Source: Sphingobacterium chungjuense | GTDB taxonomy: Bacteria; Bacteroidota; Bacteroidia; Sphingobacteriales; Sphingobacteriaceae | Assembly (NCBI RefSeq): GCF_011316935.1 | Contig: NZ_WLYS01000001.1 | Coordinates: forward strand, 434,001-498,000 | Length of the DNA: 64,000 bases | Reading direction: 5' to 3' | Shown here: one piece after another, positions 18,608-27,356 of the stretch | Layout of the letters: each line of letters begins with the position of its first letter | Numbering within the stretch: position 1 is the first letter of the stretch | The notes under the pieces: generated by a model | Told to the model about the DNA's origin: nothing | The model's database searches: none | What the model saw: only the letters and a program-made list of their open reading frames with translations | Position numbers and translations under genes: made by a program

Positions 18608-19366
18608 ATGAGAAAACACTTTTTATCCTTATTGGTCATGACGGTAATGGGATTATCAGCGATCGCGCAAACGAAAGTAATTGCCCATCGCGGAGCTTGG
18701 AAACAAGATAATTTGCCTCAAAACTCCATTGCTTCTCTGCAAAAAGCAGCAGCGCTGAAAGTTTGGGGATCTGAATTTGATGTACACCTCACCAAAGATG
18801 ATGTATTGGTGGTAAACCATGATGCCGACTTCTACGGCATGGACATCGCCGAAGTCACGCACGCCGAATTGCGCACAAAAACACACCCGAATGGCGAATA
18901 CATTCCTACGCTAGAAGAATACCTAAAAGCTGGATTGAAATTAAAAGGTTTGAAGCTCATCTTAGAGTTAAAAGCGAGTAGCTTGGGCAAAGCTCGTACA
19001 CAAGATGCTGTGCCGATGGTATTAGCGGTGATCAAAAAACTGAAAGCACAAGATCGTATCGAAATTATCTCTTTCGACTATGAAGCATGTCTGAAATTTC
19101 GTGAACTAAATGCGACGATCCCGGTACATTATCTGACGGGCGACAAATCTCCACAGCAAATCAAGGACGCAAAATTGACGGGTGTAGATTATCATTACAG
19201 CTTATTTCAAAAGAATCCAACTTGGATTCAGGAGTTTAAAGCTTTGGGACTGAAAACCAATGCTTGGACGGCTAATAAGCAAGAGGATATCCAATTCTTG
19301 ATCGATCAAAAGATTGATTTCATCACCACCGATGAGCCAGAATTGGCGTTGAAGTTGGTGAAGTAA
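18608..19366 (+). CDS. Exported glycerophosphodiester phosphodiesterase
   Basis: Periplasmic enzyme that splits glycerophosphodiesters into glycerol-3-phosphate and an alcohol. The signal peptide ends SAIAQ near residue 21. The GDPD TIM barrel (about 22-252) has the catalytic HRGAW (His-Arg), the metal ligands in EFDVHLTKDDVLVVNHD (Glu, Asp, His), and a late Glu in LILELK. The Bacteroidota form of 252 residues is complete. It has its own promoter region and is closed by a hairpin at 19385-19419. The physiological role is probably phospholipid head-group scavenging. Confidence 0.94.
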   Translation: MRKHFLSLLVMTVMGLSAIAQTKVIAHRGAWKQDNLPQNSIASLQKAAALKVWGSEFDVHLTKDDVLVVNHDADFYGMDIAEVTHAELRTKTHPNGEYIPTLEEYLKAGLKLKGLKLILELKASSLGKARTQDAVPMVLAVIKKLKAQDRIEIISFDYEACLKFRELNATIPVHYLTGDKSPQQIKDAKLTGVDYHYSLFQKNPTWIQEFKALGLKTNAWTANKQEDIQFLIDQKIDFITTDEPELALKLVK

Positions 19367-19384
19367 ACGGATATACATTAACGG

Positions 19385-19422
19385 AAAGGCTGCTAGAGGA
19401 AAAGACTCCGGCAGCCTTTTTC
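19385..19422 (+). terminator. Rho-independent terminator of the GDPD gene
   Basis: AAAGGCTGC at 19385-19393 pairs with GCAGCCTTT at 19411-19419, followed by T residues. The loop is 17 nt and may pair further inside. Confidence 0.82.
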
Positions 19423-19429
19423 ATTTCAC

Positions 19430-19810
19430 GGCAGATGACCTGTTTTCCGCAAAAAGTATGCAAAAACCACAAAGTGCTCAGCGAAGCTAAACTCCTCGCT
19501 TACCGTATTGGCACAACGTTCGTGCATCCCTGTGCTATTGCCAATCCGCTCAGGCGTCATTTTTCGAGGATGGAAAGAGTATTGCTTCGGTAAAGCTTTT
19601 CGACCACAAAATTTTTTGGAAACGGCATCCGTCCTAGCATTCCGGCTGCGGTCATCTGGACAAAAGCAAATCCGTCAAGAACAAAAATCTGTCCGAGCAA
19701 AGCGAGTTATTTTTGTTTAGGATTTCTTTTGAACGGATAGCGGCAAGGGATGTAGACTTGATTTTCCCAAACTTTTATCAAGAAAAGTTTGAATAAACTG
19801 TAATTTTGAG
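19430..19810 (+). other. Non-genic stretch resembling a decayed gene or dispersed repeat
   Basis: No normal gene fits here. One frame is protein-like from 19512 to the TAA at 19794-19796 but is broken by a TAG at 19635-19637. It reads HNVRASLCYCQSAQASFFED at its start, HLDKSKSVKNKNLSEQSELF in the second half, and ends IFPNFYQEKFE. The last part also forms an inverted repeat (CAAACTTTT and AAAAGTTTG around ATCAAG). I have an impression, which I cannot verify here, that near-identical stretches recur between genes in Sphingobacteriaceae. A dispersed repeat is therefore as likely as a gene remnant. Confidence 0.4.
19801..19808 (+). promoter_or_regulatory. Candidate -7 element of pepT
   Basis: TAATTTTG matches TAnnTTTG and lies 29 nt before the pepT ATG. 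No clear -33 element was found. Confidence 0.4.
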
Positions 19811-19836
19811 AACAAACTTGAAGAAAACAAATACGC

Positions 19837-21090
19837 ATGCAAATAAACGACATCACCACCTATGAAGTTGCGGATCGCTTCACGCGATACGTACAGATAG
19901 ATACCCAATCAGATCCGTATGCGACTAGCTTTCCTTCTACGGAAAAGCAGAAAGATCTCAGCCGAATATTAGTGCAAGAACTGTTGGATCTCGGCATTAG
20001 CGATGCACATTTAGACGAGCACGGCTACGTGTACGCGACTATACCAAGCAATACAGACAAGCAAGTGCCGGTGATTTGTTTCTGCTCGCACGTAGATACT
20101 TCGCCCGATAGTTCGGGCACGCATGTGAAACCGCTAATTCATCACAATTATCAAGGCACGGATTTGGTGCTTCCTGATGATCCGAGCGTTGTGATTCGCC
20201 TTGCGGATCATCCGGATTTGGCTAATCAGATTGGCAACGATGTGATTACAGCCAGTGGCAAAACCTTGTTGGGCGCCGATGATAAAGCCGGCGTAGCCGA
20301 AATCATGGATGCGGCGCGCTTGCTGATGCAAAACCCCGAAATCAAGCACGGCACGATCAAAATCCTATTCACTCCCGATGAAGAGATTGGCCGCGGCGTC
20401 AACCATGTGGATATTGCCAAGCTGGGTGCCGATTTTGGCTATACGATGGATGGCGAACGCGCAGGCACGATCGAAGACGAAACATTTAGCGCGAACGCGC
20501 TGACGGTGACGATTCAAGGCGTATCGGTGCATCCTGGCTTCGCCAAAGGTAAGATGCAAAGCGCGGTAAAAATCGCGACGGATATTATTGCGGCCTTGCC
20601 GAATGATCGCTTATCGCCGGAAACGACACGGGGAAAAGAAGGTTTTGTGCACCCCAACAGAATCAGCGGAACGGTGGAAGAAGCGACGATTGAGTTTATC
20701 GTCCGCGATCATAATACGGCCTTGTTGGACAGCCACCAGAAAGAGGTGGAAGATATCGTAAAATCGGTGATCGCCAACTATCCAAAATCCACCTACCAAA
20801 TTGACGTGCAGGAACAATACCGCAACATGAAAGAAGTGCTCGATCAGCATCCACAAATTATGGAAATTGGCATGGAAGCGATTCGTCGTGCCGGCATGGA
20901 ACCGGAGCGCCGTAGCATTCGTGGCGGCACCGATGGTTCACGTTTATCGTTTATGGGATTGCCGTGCCCGAATGTTTTCGCTGGCGGACATGCGTTTCAC
21001 GGCAAACAGGAATGGGTATCGCGCCAAGATATGGAGCAAGCGGTGAAAACGATTCTACATATTGTCGCACTTTGGGAAGAGCGCGCATAA
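19837..21090 (+). CDS. pepT: Peptidase T (tripeptide aminopeptidase, M20B)
   Basis: Zinc-dependent cytoplasmic aminopeptidase releasing the N-terminal residue from tripeptides. The 417 residues are the usual length. Metal and catalytic sites are visible: CFCSHVDTSPD (His, Asp), LGADDKAGVAEIMDA (bridging Asp), LFTPDEEIGRG (catalytic Glu pair), MDGERAG, and the C-terminal FAGGHAFHGKQEWVS with the last His ligand. RRSIRGGTDGSRLSFMGLPC holds the substrate-binding Arg. It is monocistronic, with a nitroreductase gene 39 bp downstream on the same strand. Confidence 0.97.
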   Translation: MQINDITTYEVADRFTRYVQIDTQSDPYATSFPSTEKQKDLSRILVQELLDLGISDAHLDEHGYVYATIPSNTDKQVPVICFCSHVDTSPDSSGTHVKPLIHHNYQGTDLVLPDDPSVVIRLADHPDLANQIGNDVITASGKTLLGADDKAGVAEIMDAARLLMQNPEIKHGTIKILFTPDEEIGRGVNHVDIAKLGADFGYTMDGERAGTIEDETFSANALTVTIQGVSVHPGFAKGKMQSAVKIATDIIAALPNDRLSPETTRGKEGFVHPNRISGTVEEATIEFIVRDHNTALLDSHQKEVEDIVKSVIANYPKSTYQIDVQEQYRNMKEVLDQHPQIMEIGMEAIRRAGMEPERRSIRGGTDGSRLSFMGLPCPNVFAGGHAFHGKQEWVSRQDMEQAVKTILHIVALWEERA

Positions 21091-21129
21091 TCCACAGCAT
21101 TTTTTTAAACATACATACAACAACATACG

Positions 21130-21702
21130 ATGAGTAAAACCAATGAGGTGTTGCAGGCGATCCAGAACAGAAGATCCTTGATGCAACCTAGTTTTTTAGA
21201 TAAAGAAGTAAGCCGCGAAGATATTGAGCTATTGCTCGAAGCTGCGAATGCAGCACCGACGCACAAGAGAACGCAACCTTGGCGTTTTGTGGTATTCAAA
21301 GGCTCGGGCTTGGAGCGTTTAGGTACGGAGCTAGCGCGTATTTACAAACAGGTAACTCCTGCAGAGAAATATGCCGAGCAAACGGAAGTAAATATGGCCA
21401 AAAAAGCGACAACGGCTCAGGTGGCGATCGCGATCGTGGTGAACTACACCGGCGAATTGCCAGAGTGGGAAGAATTGGCTGCAACGGCCTGTGCCGTGCA
21501 AAACCTTTGGTTAGCCGGTCACTCCATCGGAATCGGCGGTTACTGGGCTTCTCCAGGTTTGATCAACCACATGGCAGATTTTCTACAACTAGAAGAAAAA
21601 CAAAAATGTATTGGTTTATTCTACCTTGGCTACGCAGATACGGCACACGAACGTGAGCCGGTACGCTCTCCTATCGCAGAAAAAGTTCGCTGGGAAGAAT
21701 AA
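21130..21702 (+). CDS. Nitroreductase family protein (FMN-dependent)
   Basis: FMN-binding oxidoreductase of 190 residues, likely a homodimer using NAD(P)H to reduce nitro or quinone compounds. Motifs are IQNRRSLMQPSF at the N-terminus (FMN phosphate contacts), AANAAPTHKRTQPWRFVVF, and the glycine-rich GHSIGIGGYWASPG. This matches the YdjA-like compact subgroup. The natural substrate is unknown. It is followed by a terminator hairpin at 21738-21767. Confidence 0.92.
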   Translation: MSKTNEVLQAIQNRRSLMQPSFLDKEVSREDIELLLEAANAAPTHKRTQPWRFVVFKGSGLERLGTELARIYKQVTPAEKYAEQTEVNMAKKATTAQVAIAIVVNYTGELPEWEELAATACAVQNLWLAGHSIGIGGYWASPGLINHMADFLQLEEKQKCIGLFYLGYADTAHEREPVRSPIAEKVRWEE

Positions 21703-21737
21703 GGATTTATTGGCTTCGGCCGATTTGTGTAAATTAG

Positions 21738-21768
21738 AAAAAGAGATACCGAGAGGTGTCTCTTTTTT
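21738..21768 (+). terminator. Rho-independent terminator of the nitroreductase gene
   Basis: AAAAAGAGATACC (21738-21750) pairs with GGTGTCTCTTTTT (21755-21767) around GAGA, with one G-T pair and a terminal T run. Confidence 0.92.
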
Positions 21769-21880
21769 GTTTGTTAACTGGAATGATTTAGCAAAATCAC
21801 ACCATCAGAGCTGATTTTGTGTTATATTAGTTAATGTATTTCACACTAACACCAATAAGTTCGGTTTATTGCGGCTATCA

Positions 21881-22129
21881 CTACCCCTCCAACAACTGCG
21901 AAACCGAAATTTCCAAAGCGGTAGCGATCTTCATGAGTGTACTTAGACGAGGATTCGTTTTACCGTTTTCGATCATGTGCAGTTGGGTTCTGCCGATCTC
22001 GCAATAGAAGGCAAAAGACTTTTGGTCGAGCCCTTTCGCTTCCCTCAATTCTTTAATTCTTAGCCCTATACTTTTGAAGTATTTATCTTCTATCGTGTTC
22101 ACTATAACGAATATCCATATATAATTCAT
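21881..22129 (-). CDS. XRE-family helix-turn-helix regulator
   Basis: Small DNA-binding protein of up to 82 residues. The Cro/C1-type HTH spans about residues 20-76, with RIKELREAKGLDQKSFAFYC and the recognition region GRTQLHMIENGKTNPRLSTL. The first ten residues are hydrophobic and unlike the family, and an in-frame GTG at 22102 would give the more usual VNTIEDKYFKSIG start. It is divergent from the SymE-like gene, separated by 30 bp, and two matching palindromes lie at 22097-22112 and 22137-22152. It is probably the repressor of the pair and of itself. Confidence 0.88.
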   Translation of the reverse strand: MNYIWIFVIVNTIEDKYFKSIGLRIKELREAKGLDQKSFAFYCEIGRTQLHMIENGKTNPRLSTLMKIATALEISVSQLLEG

Positions 22130-22152
22130 ATCTTATGTTCGTAATAACGAAC
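22097..22152. promoter_or_regulatory. Two matching palindromic operators in the regulator/SymE gap
   Basis: GTTCACTATAACGAAT at 22097-22112 and GTTCGTAATAACGAAC at 22137-22152. The second is a perfect 6+6 inverted repeat around AATA; the first is an imperfect copy. They are 40 bp apart, close to four helical turns. The first overlaps the start region of the regulator gene and the second lies 8 bp before the SymE ATG. Binding by the XRE protein is inferred. Confidence 0.6.
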
Positions 22153-22159
22153 ACACTAA

Positions 22160-22342
22160 ATGAAGCCCACACGAAAATTAAAAATACATAGCAAACTTCG
22201 CACTAGGCGTTGGGACCATATTGCTCTTCCAGAAATTAGACTAGCTGGCAAATGGCTGGAAGAAGCTGGGTTTAAGCAAGGTGAATACATAAACATCCAA
22301 GTAGCGAAAAATAAATTGATCATCAGCATCGACAAAAAATAA
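22160..22342 (+). CDS. SymE-like type I toxin family protein
   Basis: Protein of 60 residues with the SymE core PEIRLAGKWLEEAGFKQGEY followed by INIQVAKNKLIISI, a SpoVT/AbrB-like fold. In E. coli, SymE is an SOS-induced protein linked to RNA cleavage or nucleoid condensation and is held down by the antisense RNA SymR. Here the gene is divergent from an XRE regulator with palindromes between them, which points to protein-based repression instead. No LexA-like box was identified. Activity as a toxin is inferred from the family only. Confidence 0.85.
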   Translation: MKPTRKLKIHSKLRTRRWDHIALPEIRLAGKWLEEAGFKQGEYINIQVAKNKLIISIDKK

Positions 22343-22491
22343 ATAACCCCACAAAAGACATCTACAGCATCAAAAAGCTACTTTATCTCATCTCTGCTAT
22401 CAGCCTCAAATAAGATTTCCGAAAAAAAATTAAAAATCTACTAAGGTTTCCGGCATCAGGTCGTTATAGCATTACTAACCCCTATAAACCT

Positions 22492-23688
22492 ATGAATGCT
22501 ACGGAACGAATAGCCGAGCTAATAAAACGATATATCGAAGGCAAGCTGACGTTGGAGGAATCAGAAACCTTAACGCGTTGGCGTAAGCTGGATGATACCA
22601 ACGAAGCCTTTTTCCAGCAGGTTACGCAAGGTGAAGAGGTTTTTGCGGACGCGTTGCAATGGATTGACATGGAGGACGAGCATGCGGAGCAACAACTTGA
22701 TCAAATCAAACAACTCACTTTCGATAAGCTTCATCAAGGACAATCTATCCCCTTTCGTCGTAATAGGATTCGCCCCTTTATATATAAGGGAGCGGCAGCA
22801 GCCTTATTAATTTGTGTTTCCGTATTTGGCTACTTCCAACTACGTGACCAAGCAACATTATCCGAAAACATCGAAGCAGCTAGCATTCTTCCCGGTGGCA
22901 ATAAAGCCGAGTTGGTCTTGTCTGATGGACAAAAGATCAACCTACGTAGCGACAAAGACGGTATCGTACTCGATCAAGAATTGAGCTATTCTGATGGTAC
23001 GCCATTGCTTGCTATCGACCAAGAAAAATTGGCACAAACTACTGCAAGTATCACTGTGCCAGTAGGTGGAAAATACCGCGTTACGCTAAGCGATGGTACA
23101 CATGTACATCTCAATGCCCAGTCGAAATTAACCTATCCACTATTATTCCATAGCGAAAAACGGCAAGTGAGCATAGAGGGCGAAGCTTATTTTGAAGTGG
23201 CGCAACAATATGTGAACAACCGTCGTGTGCCTTTCGAGGTGAGTTGCAAAGATCAGATCATCCGAGTAATGGGCACCAGTTTTAACGTTTCGGCCTACGC
23301 CGATGATCCACAAATACTCACCACATTGGTAGAGGGTTCTGTAGAAATCGAAACCACCAAAGGTCGGCTATCCCTGCGCCCTAATGAGCAAGCCGTAGTA
23401 CAGCACGATCGAATTAGTAAAAAGCAAGTGGACGTAGCGTCCTATGTGGCATGGAAAGACAACAACTTCTTGTTTTTTGAAACCGAGTTAAAAGACCTCC
23501 TGAAACAGATCAGTCGTTGGTACGCTGTAGAAGTCAACTATCCGAAGGCAATCCCGCCCACCTATTTTTACGGCGAGATTACACGCGAAAAAAATCTTTC
23601 GGAGGTACTCCGCATCTTAGAGAAGGCGGGCGTAAAATTTGAACTAAGCAAAGCAGGCGGCAAAGTCCGTCTTCAGGTAAACCAGTAA
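22492..23688 (+). CDS. FecR-family anti-sigma factor
   Basis: Inner-membrane signal relay that senses its outer-membrane transporter and controls an ECF sigma factor. The cytoplasmic N-terminal part (about 1-85, IAELIKRYIEGKLTLEESET) binds sigma. One membrane helix follows (GAAAALLICVSVFGYF, about residues 100-115), then the FecR domain (about 175-290, with YRVTLSDGTHVHLNAQSKL and SIEGEAYFEV) and a C-terminal DUF4974 domain (about 320-395). It stands directly before a SusC-type protein that has the STN signalling domain. The expected sigma gene is not next to it but at 30104-30703. Confidence 0.95.
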   Translation: MNATERIAELIKRYIEGKLTLEESETLTRWRKLDDTNEAFFQQVTQGEEVFADALQWIDMEDEHAEQQLDQIKQLTFDKLHQGQSIPFRRNRIRPFIYKGAAAALLICVSVFGYFQLRDQATLSENIEAASILPGGNKAELVLSDGQKINLRSDKDGIVLDQELSYSDGTPLLAIDQEKLAQTTASITVPVGGKYRVTLSDGTHVHLNAQSKLTYPLLFHSEKRQVSIEGEAYFEVAQQYVNNRRVPFEVSCKDQIIRVMGTSFNVSAYADDPQILTTLVEGSVEIETTKGRLSLRPNEQAVVQHDRISKKQVDVASYVAWKDNNFLFFETELKDLLKQISRWYAVEVNYPKAIPPTYFYGEITREKNLSEVLRILEKAGVKFELSKAGGKVRLQVNQ

Positions 23689-23870
23689 TAAACAAAATCT
23701 ACACACTATGAAAACATCTACCAAAAGTTATCCAACATAAGCCACTGGGCAAAAACAGAAAAACCGAACCGGATTCTCACACCTCAGTTCGGCCTACTGT
23801 TTACATGCCAGATAAGCGCTACTGACCACAATAAACCCTTATTCATCAACACATGTAATTGTACAAAAAT

Positions 23871-26800
23871 ATGATTTTTATACAACAGGTCGATTATGCC
23901 CCGAGTGCGGCTAGATCTAAAATTAAACGTTGGGTAATCATTATGAAATTAACCATACTATTTACCGTTTTAAGCATCTTAAAACTGACTGCCAGTGGAT
24001 TTGCGCAGCCGATCTCCATCAAGGCGGTCAACACGCCATTGGTCAACATCATGCAGTCGGTGCAAAAACAGAGCGGTATGCCATTCTTACTCAATGGCAA
24101 AGACATTGCGGCAGCAAAACTCACCGCCGACATCAAGGATGTACAGCTGGAAAACGCCCTCAACTTATTGTTTGTAGGACAACCGATTGCATGGGAAATC
24201 TCCGAAGGGACGATTATCCTGCGTCGGCAAGCAGCCGCGAACGCAAAAAACGCGGTCTCACCCACTGCGCGGCAAGAACGCAGGATCAGTGGAACAGTAA
24301 CCGACGAGCGTGGCGTGCCTATTCAAGGCGCTTCCGTACAAGTTGTGGGAAGCAGTGTAGGGACGAATACCGACGATCAGGGAAACTTTCAATTGGTGCT
24401 GCCGAGCGGCAACAGGTCTGTACTGCGCGTTAGTTATATTGGTTTTTTGAGTACCGATATTAATGTCGGGGATCAACGAACCTTGAACGTGACGCTCAAA
24501 GCGAGCTTGGGCGACCTCGATGAGGTTGTCGTAGTAGGTTATGGTACACAAAAGAAAAAATTGGTTACCGGTGCCACCGTGGAAATTAAGGGCGAAGATC
24601 TGGAAAGATTGAGCACACCCAACATTTTGGAAGCGATGCAAAGTCAATCTCCCGGCGTGCAGATCACGCAAAATTCAGGTATGCCCGGCGAAAGTTTTAA
24701 AGTCACGATCCGTGGTTTAGGAACCATCAACAATTCATCGCCTCTCTACGTGATCGACGGTATTCCGGGTGGCGATATCAATGTTTTAAACCCGTCGGAT
24801 ATCGAACGTATCGACGTACTGAAAGATGCTGCATCCGCTGCGATTTATGGTTCGCGAGCTGCCAATGGCGTGGTGCTCGTTACTACAAAACAAGGACGTG
24901 CAGGCAAGCTTTCCTTACATTTGGATAGCTACGTGGGCTTCCAAAATGTATACAAAATGCCGTCATTGCTAACTGCCAAAGAATACATGACCATTCAAGA
25001 TGAGCGACGCTTTAACGAAGGTGCAGCACCATTCAACTGGGAGCAGCTCATTCCGAAACAGTACGAGCAAATCATGAATGGTAGCTGGAACGGTACCGAC
25101 TGGATGCGGGAAATCCAAAACGAAAATGCGCTATTGCAGAATACTTCACTCAACTTGATGGGTGGCAATGAACAATCGCGCTTCTCGATGGGTTATTCGC
25201 ATACGAATCGCGATGGTATCTTAGGGGCTCCTGTTCAGCCTGACTTTCAGCGCCAAACTGCTCGTATCAACTCCGAACACATCTTATTGAAAAATGATGA
25301 GTTTGATATCGTCAAATTTGGTGAAAACCTCAACTACGCGTACACAAAACGTTCGGGTATCGGTATTGGTAATATTTATTGGAACGATATCCACAACATG
25401 TTGGTGGGCAATCCACTGCTTCCTATTCGCAATGCGGATGGTGGCTACTATGATCACGCTAGCAAGGTAGCCGATGGTTGGGCACTGGATGGTGCCACGG
25501 CCAATCCAGTCGCAGATATGGATTACCGCCGCGGACAGAATTTGAGCAAAAATCACGCTTTGTCAATCAATGCTTATTTGGAGGTGCAACCTATCAAAGA
25601 CTTGGTATTCCGCTCCAGCTTTGGTTATCGGCTAACGGCTTCTTCTTACCGCCAATATACGCCTGCCTTTGAGCTTTCGACCACCACGATTAATGCCATC
25701 GATGATATTTCGCAAAATCAAGGAATGGGTTACAAATATCTGTGGGAAAATACGTTGAGTTATAGATTACATCCCTTCCAAAATCATCAATTGGATGTAG
25801 TTGTTGGTCAATCTATCGAAAAGAATGGACTGGGTGAAGATGTGGGCGCTGCCACGGCAAACTCTTCTTTCCCTGGGCAATGGGACAAAGCTTGGCTGAG
25901 CAATGGACAAGGTTATGATGGCTTTGTACCCACGGTCAACGGTGCACACTGGCCGCAGTTCAATATTTCTTCTTACTTCGGGCGTTTGAATTACAATATC
26001 AACGAGACCTATTTAGCTTCCTTTGTACTACGTGCCGATGGTTCGTCCAACTTTGCGCCTGGACATCGCTGGGGTTATTTCCCTTCTGCATCGTTGGGTT
26101 GGGTTGCCACTAATGAGGACTTCCTGCAAGATCAATCTTGGTTGAATTTCTTGAAATTTCGTGGGAGCTGGGGCCAGAATGGTAACGCAGATATTCTGCC
26201 TTTCCAATATTTGGGCACGGTAGCTATCGATGCGAGAAACGGTTATTACTTTGGTAACAGCAAGAGTACGCTGTTGCGTGGCGCTTATCCTGAAATCTTA
26301 CCTAACCCAGATGTGAGCTGGGAAACTTCGGAGCAGTTGAATATTGGATTTGATTCTCGCTTTGCGAATAATAGATTGGCGGTGGTATTCGACTGGTATC
26401 GCAAATCTACGATCAACTGGTTGGTGCAAGCGCCTATTCTGGCCATCTATGGTACACAAGCTCCTTTCAAGAATGGTGGTGACATTGTCAACAAAGGTTT
26501 TGAATTGGGTTTCAACTGGAACGATACCAAAGGTGAATTCCGCTATGGCATTGGCATTAACGGCGCGTACAACAAAAATGAAGTAACCCGAATTGCCAAC
26601 AGCGAAGGCATCATTCACGGTAATCCAGATGTATTAAGTCAAGGTACAAAAGAAATGTACCGCGCACAGGTGGGCTATCCAATCGGCTATTTCTACGGTT
26701 TCAAAACCGATGGGATCTTCCAGACGCAGGAGCAGATCAATGCTGTTCGTGCATCAGGTCATGGAGTTCTTCCAGGCGCGCAGCCCGGCGATGTATTCTT

Positions 26801-27356
26801 TCGCGACACGAATGGCGATGGCGCTATTACCGACGACGATCGGGTGATGATTGGCAATCCGCATCCAGCCTTTAGCGGCGGACTAAACCTTACATTTGGT
26901 TACAAAGGTATTGACCTTGCGGTTACGGCTATTGGTTCATTTGGCCATCAAATCGCCAAGTCTTACCGTTCCTTCGCGGATAGTCCATTGCAAAATTATA
27001 CGACGGAGGTTTTTGGCCGTTGGCATGGTGAAGGCACCTCCAATCGTTTGCCTCGCTTAACTAGCGGAAGCCATACCAATAATCAGTATATCTCTGACAT
27101 CTATATTGAGAATGGTGATTTTGTCAAGATTCAAAACATCACATTGGGCTATGACCTAAAACAGCTTTGGAAAAATGCACCATTCAGCCAAACGCGCATT
27201 TATGCTACGGTACAAAACTTATTCACCTTCACCAATTATAGTGGTATGGATCCAGAGATCGGCTACGGTTACGACGAGCCTTGGGTTAATGGTATTGACT
27301 TAGGTTTCTACCCGCAACCACGTACGGTGATGTTTGGAATGAACTTTAAATTCTAA
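23871..27356 (+). CDS. SusC/RagA-type TonB-linked outer-membrane protein with STN domain
   Basis: TonB-dependent importer that also signals to the FecR protein. The ATG at 23871 gives a cytoplasmic pre-leader before the signal peptide MKLTILFTVLSILKLTASGF; an alternative ATG is at 23943. The order is: STN domain (about residues 45-120), CarboxypepD-regulatory-like domain (about 135-215), the DEVVVVGYGTQ segment, a plug domain (about 230-340) with ASAAIYGSRAANGVVLVTT, and the barrel to the terminal KF. The stop overlaps the SusD start as TAATG. The transported substrate is unknown; no carbohydrase is encoded next to it. Confidence 0.95.
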   Translation: MIFIQQVDYAPSAARSKIKRWVIIMKLTILFTVLSILKLTASGFAQPISIKAVNTPLVNIMQSVQKQSGMPFLLNGKDIAAAKLTADIKDVQLENALNLLFVGQPIAWEISEGTIILRRQAAANAKNAVSPTARQERRISGTVTDERGVPIQGASVQVVGSSVGTNTDDQGNFQLVLPSGNRSVLRVSYIGFLSTDINVGDQRTLNVTLKASLGDLDEVVVVGYGTQKKKLVTGATVEIKGEDLERLSTPNILEAMQSQSPGVQITQNSGMPGESFKVTIRGLGTINNSSPLYVIDGIPGGDINVLNPSDIERIDVLKDAASAAIYGSRAANGVVLVTTKQGRAGKLSLHLDSYVGFQNVYKMPSLLTAKEYMTIQDERRFNEGAAPFNWEQLIPKQYEQIMNGSWNGTDWMREIQNENALLQNTSLNLMGGNEQSRFSMGYSHTNRDGILGAPVQPDFQRQTARINSEHILLKNDEFDIVKFGENLNYAYTKRSGIGIGNIYWNDIHNMLVGNPLLPIRNADGGYYDHASKVADGWALDGATANPVADMDYRRGQNLSKNHALSINAYLEVQPIKDLVFRSSFGYRLTASSYRQYTPAFELSTTTINAIDDISQNQGMGYKYLWENTLSYRLHPFQNHQLDVVVGQSIEKNGLGEDVGAATANSSFPGQWDKAWLSNGQGYDGFVPTVNGAHWPQFNISSYFGRLNYNINETYLASFVLRADGSSNFAPGHRWGYFPSASLGWVATNEDFLQDQSWLNFLKFRGSWGQNGNADILPFQYLGTVAIDARNGYYFGNSKSTLLRGAYPEILPNPDVSWETSEQLNIGFDSRFANNRLAVVFDWYRKSTINWLVQAPILAIYGTQAPFKNGGDIVNKGFELGFNWNDTKGEFRYGIGINGAYNKNEVTRIANSEGIIHGNPDVLSQGTKEMYRAQVGYPIGYFYGFKTDGIFQTQEQINAVRASGHGVLPGAQPGDVFFRDTNGDGAITDDDRVMIGNPHPAFSGGLNLTFGYKGIDLAVTAIGSFGHQIAKSYRSFADSPLQNYTTEVFGRWHGEGTSNRLPRLTSGSHTNNQYISDIYIENGDFVKIQNITLGYDLKQLWKNAPFSQTRIYATVQNLFTFTNYSGMDPEIGYGYDEPWVNGIDLGFYPQPRTVMFGMNFKF

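Noticed and set aside
23689..23870. Tiny frame MKTSTKSYPT between fecR and susC
   Set aside because: Ten codons, no support from family or context; probably leader sequence.
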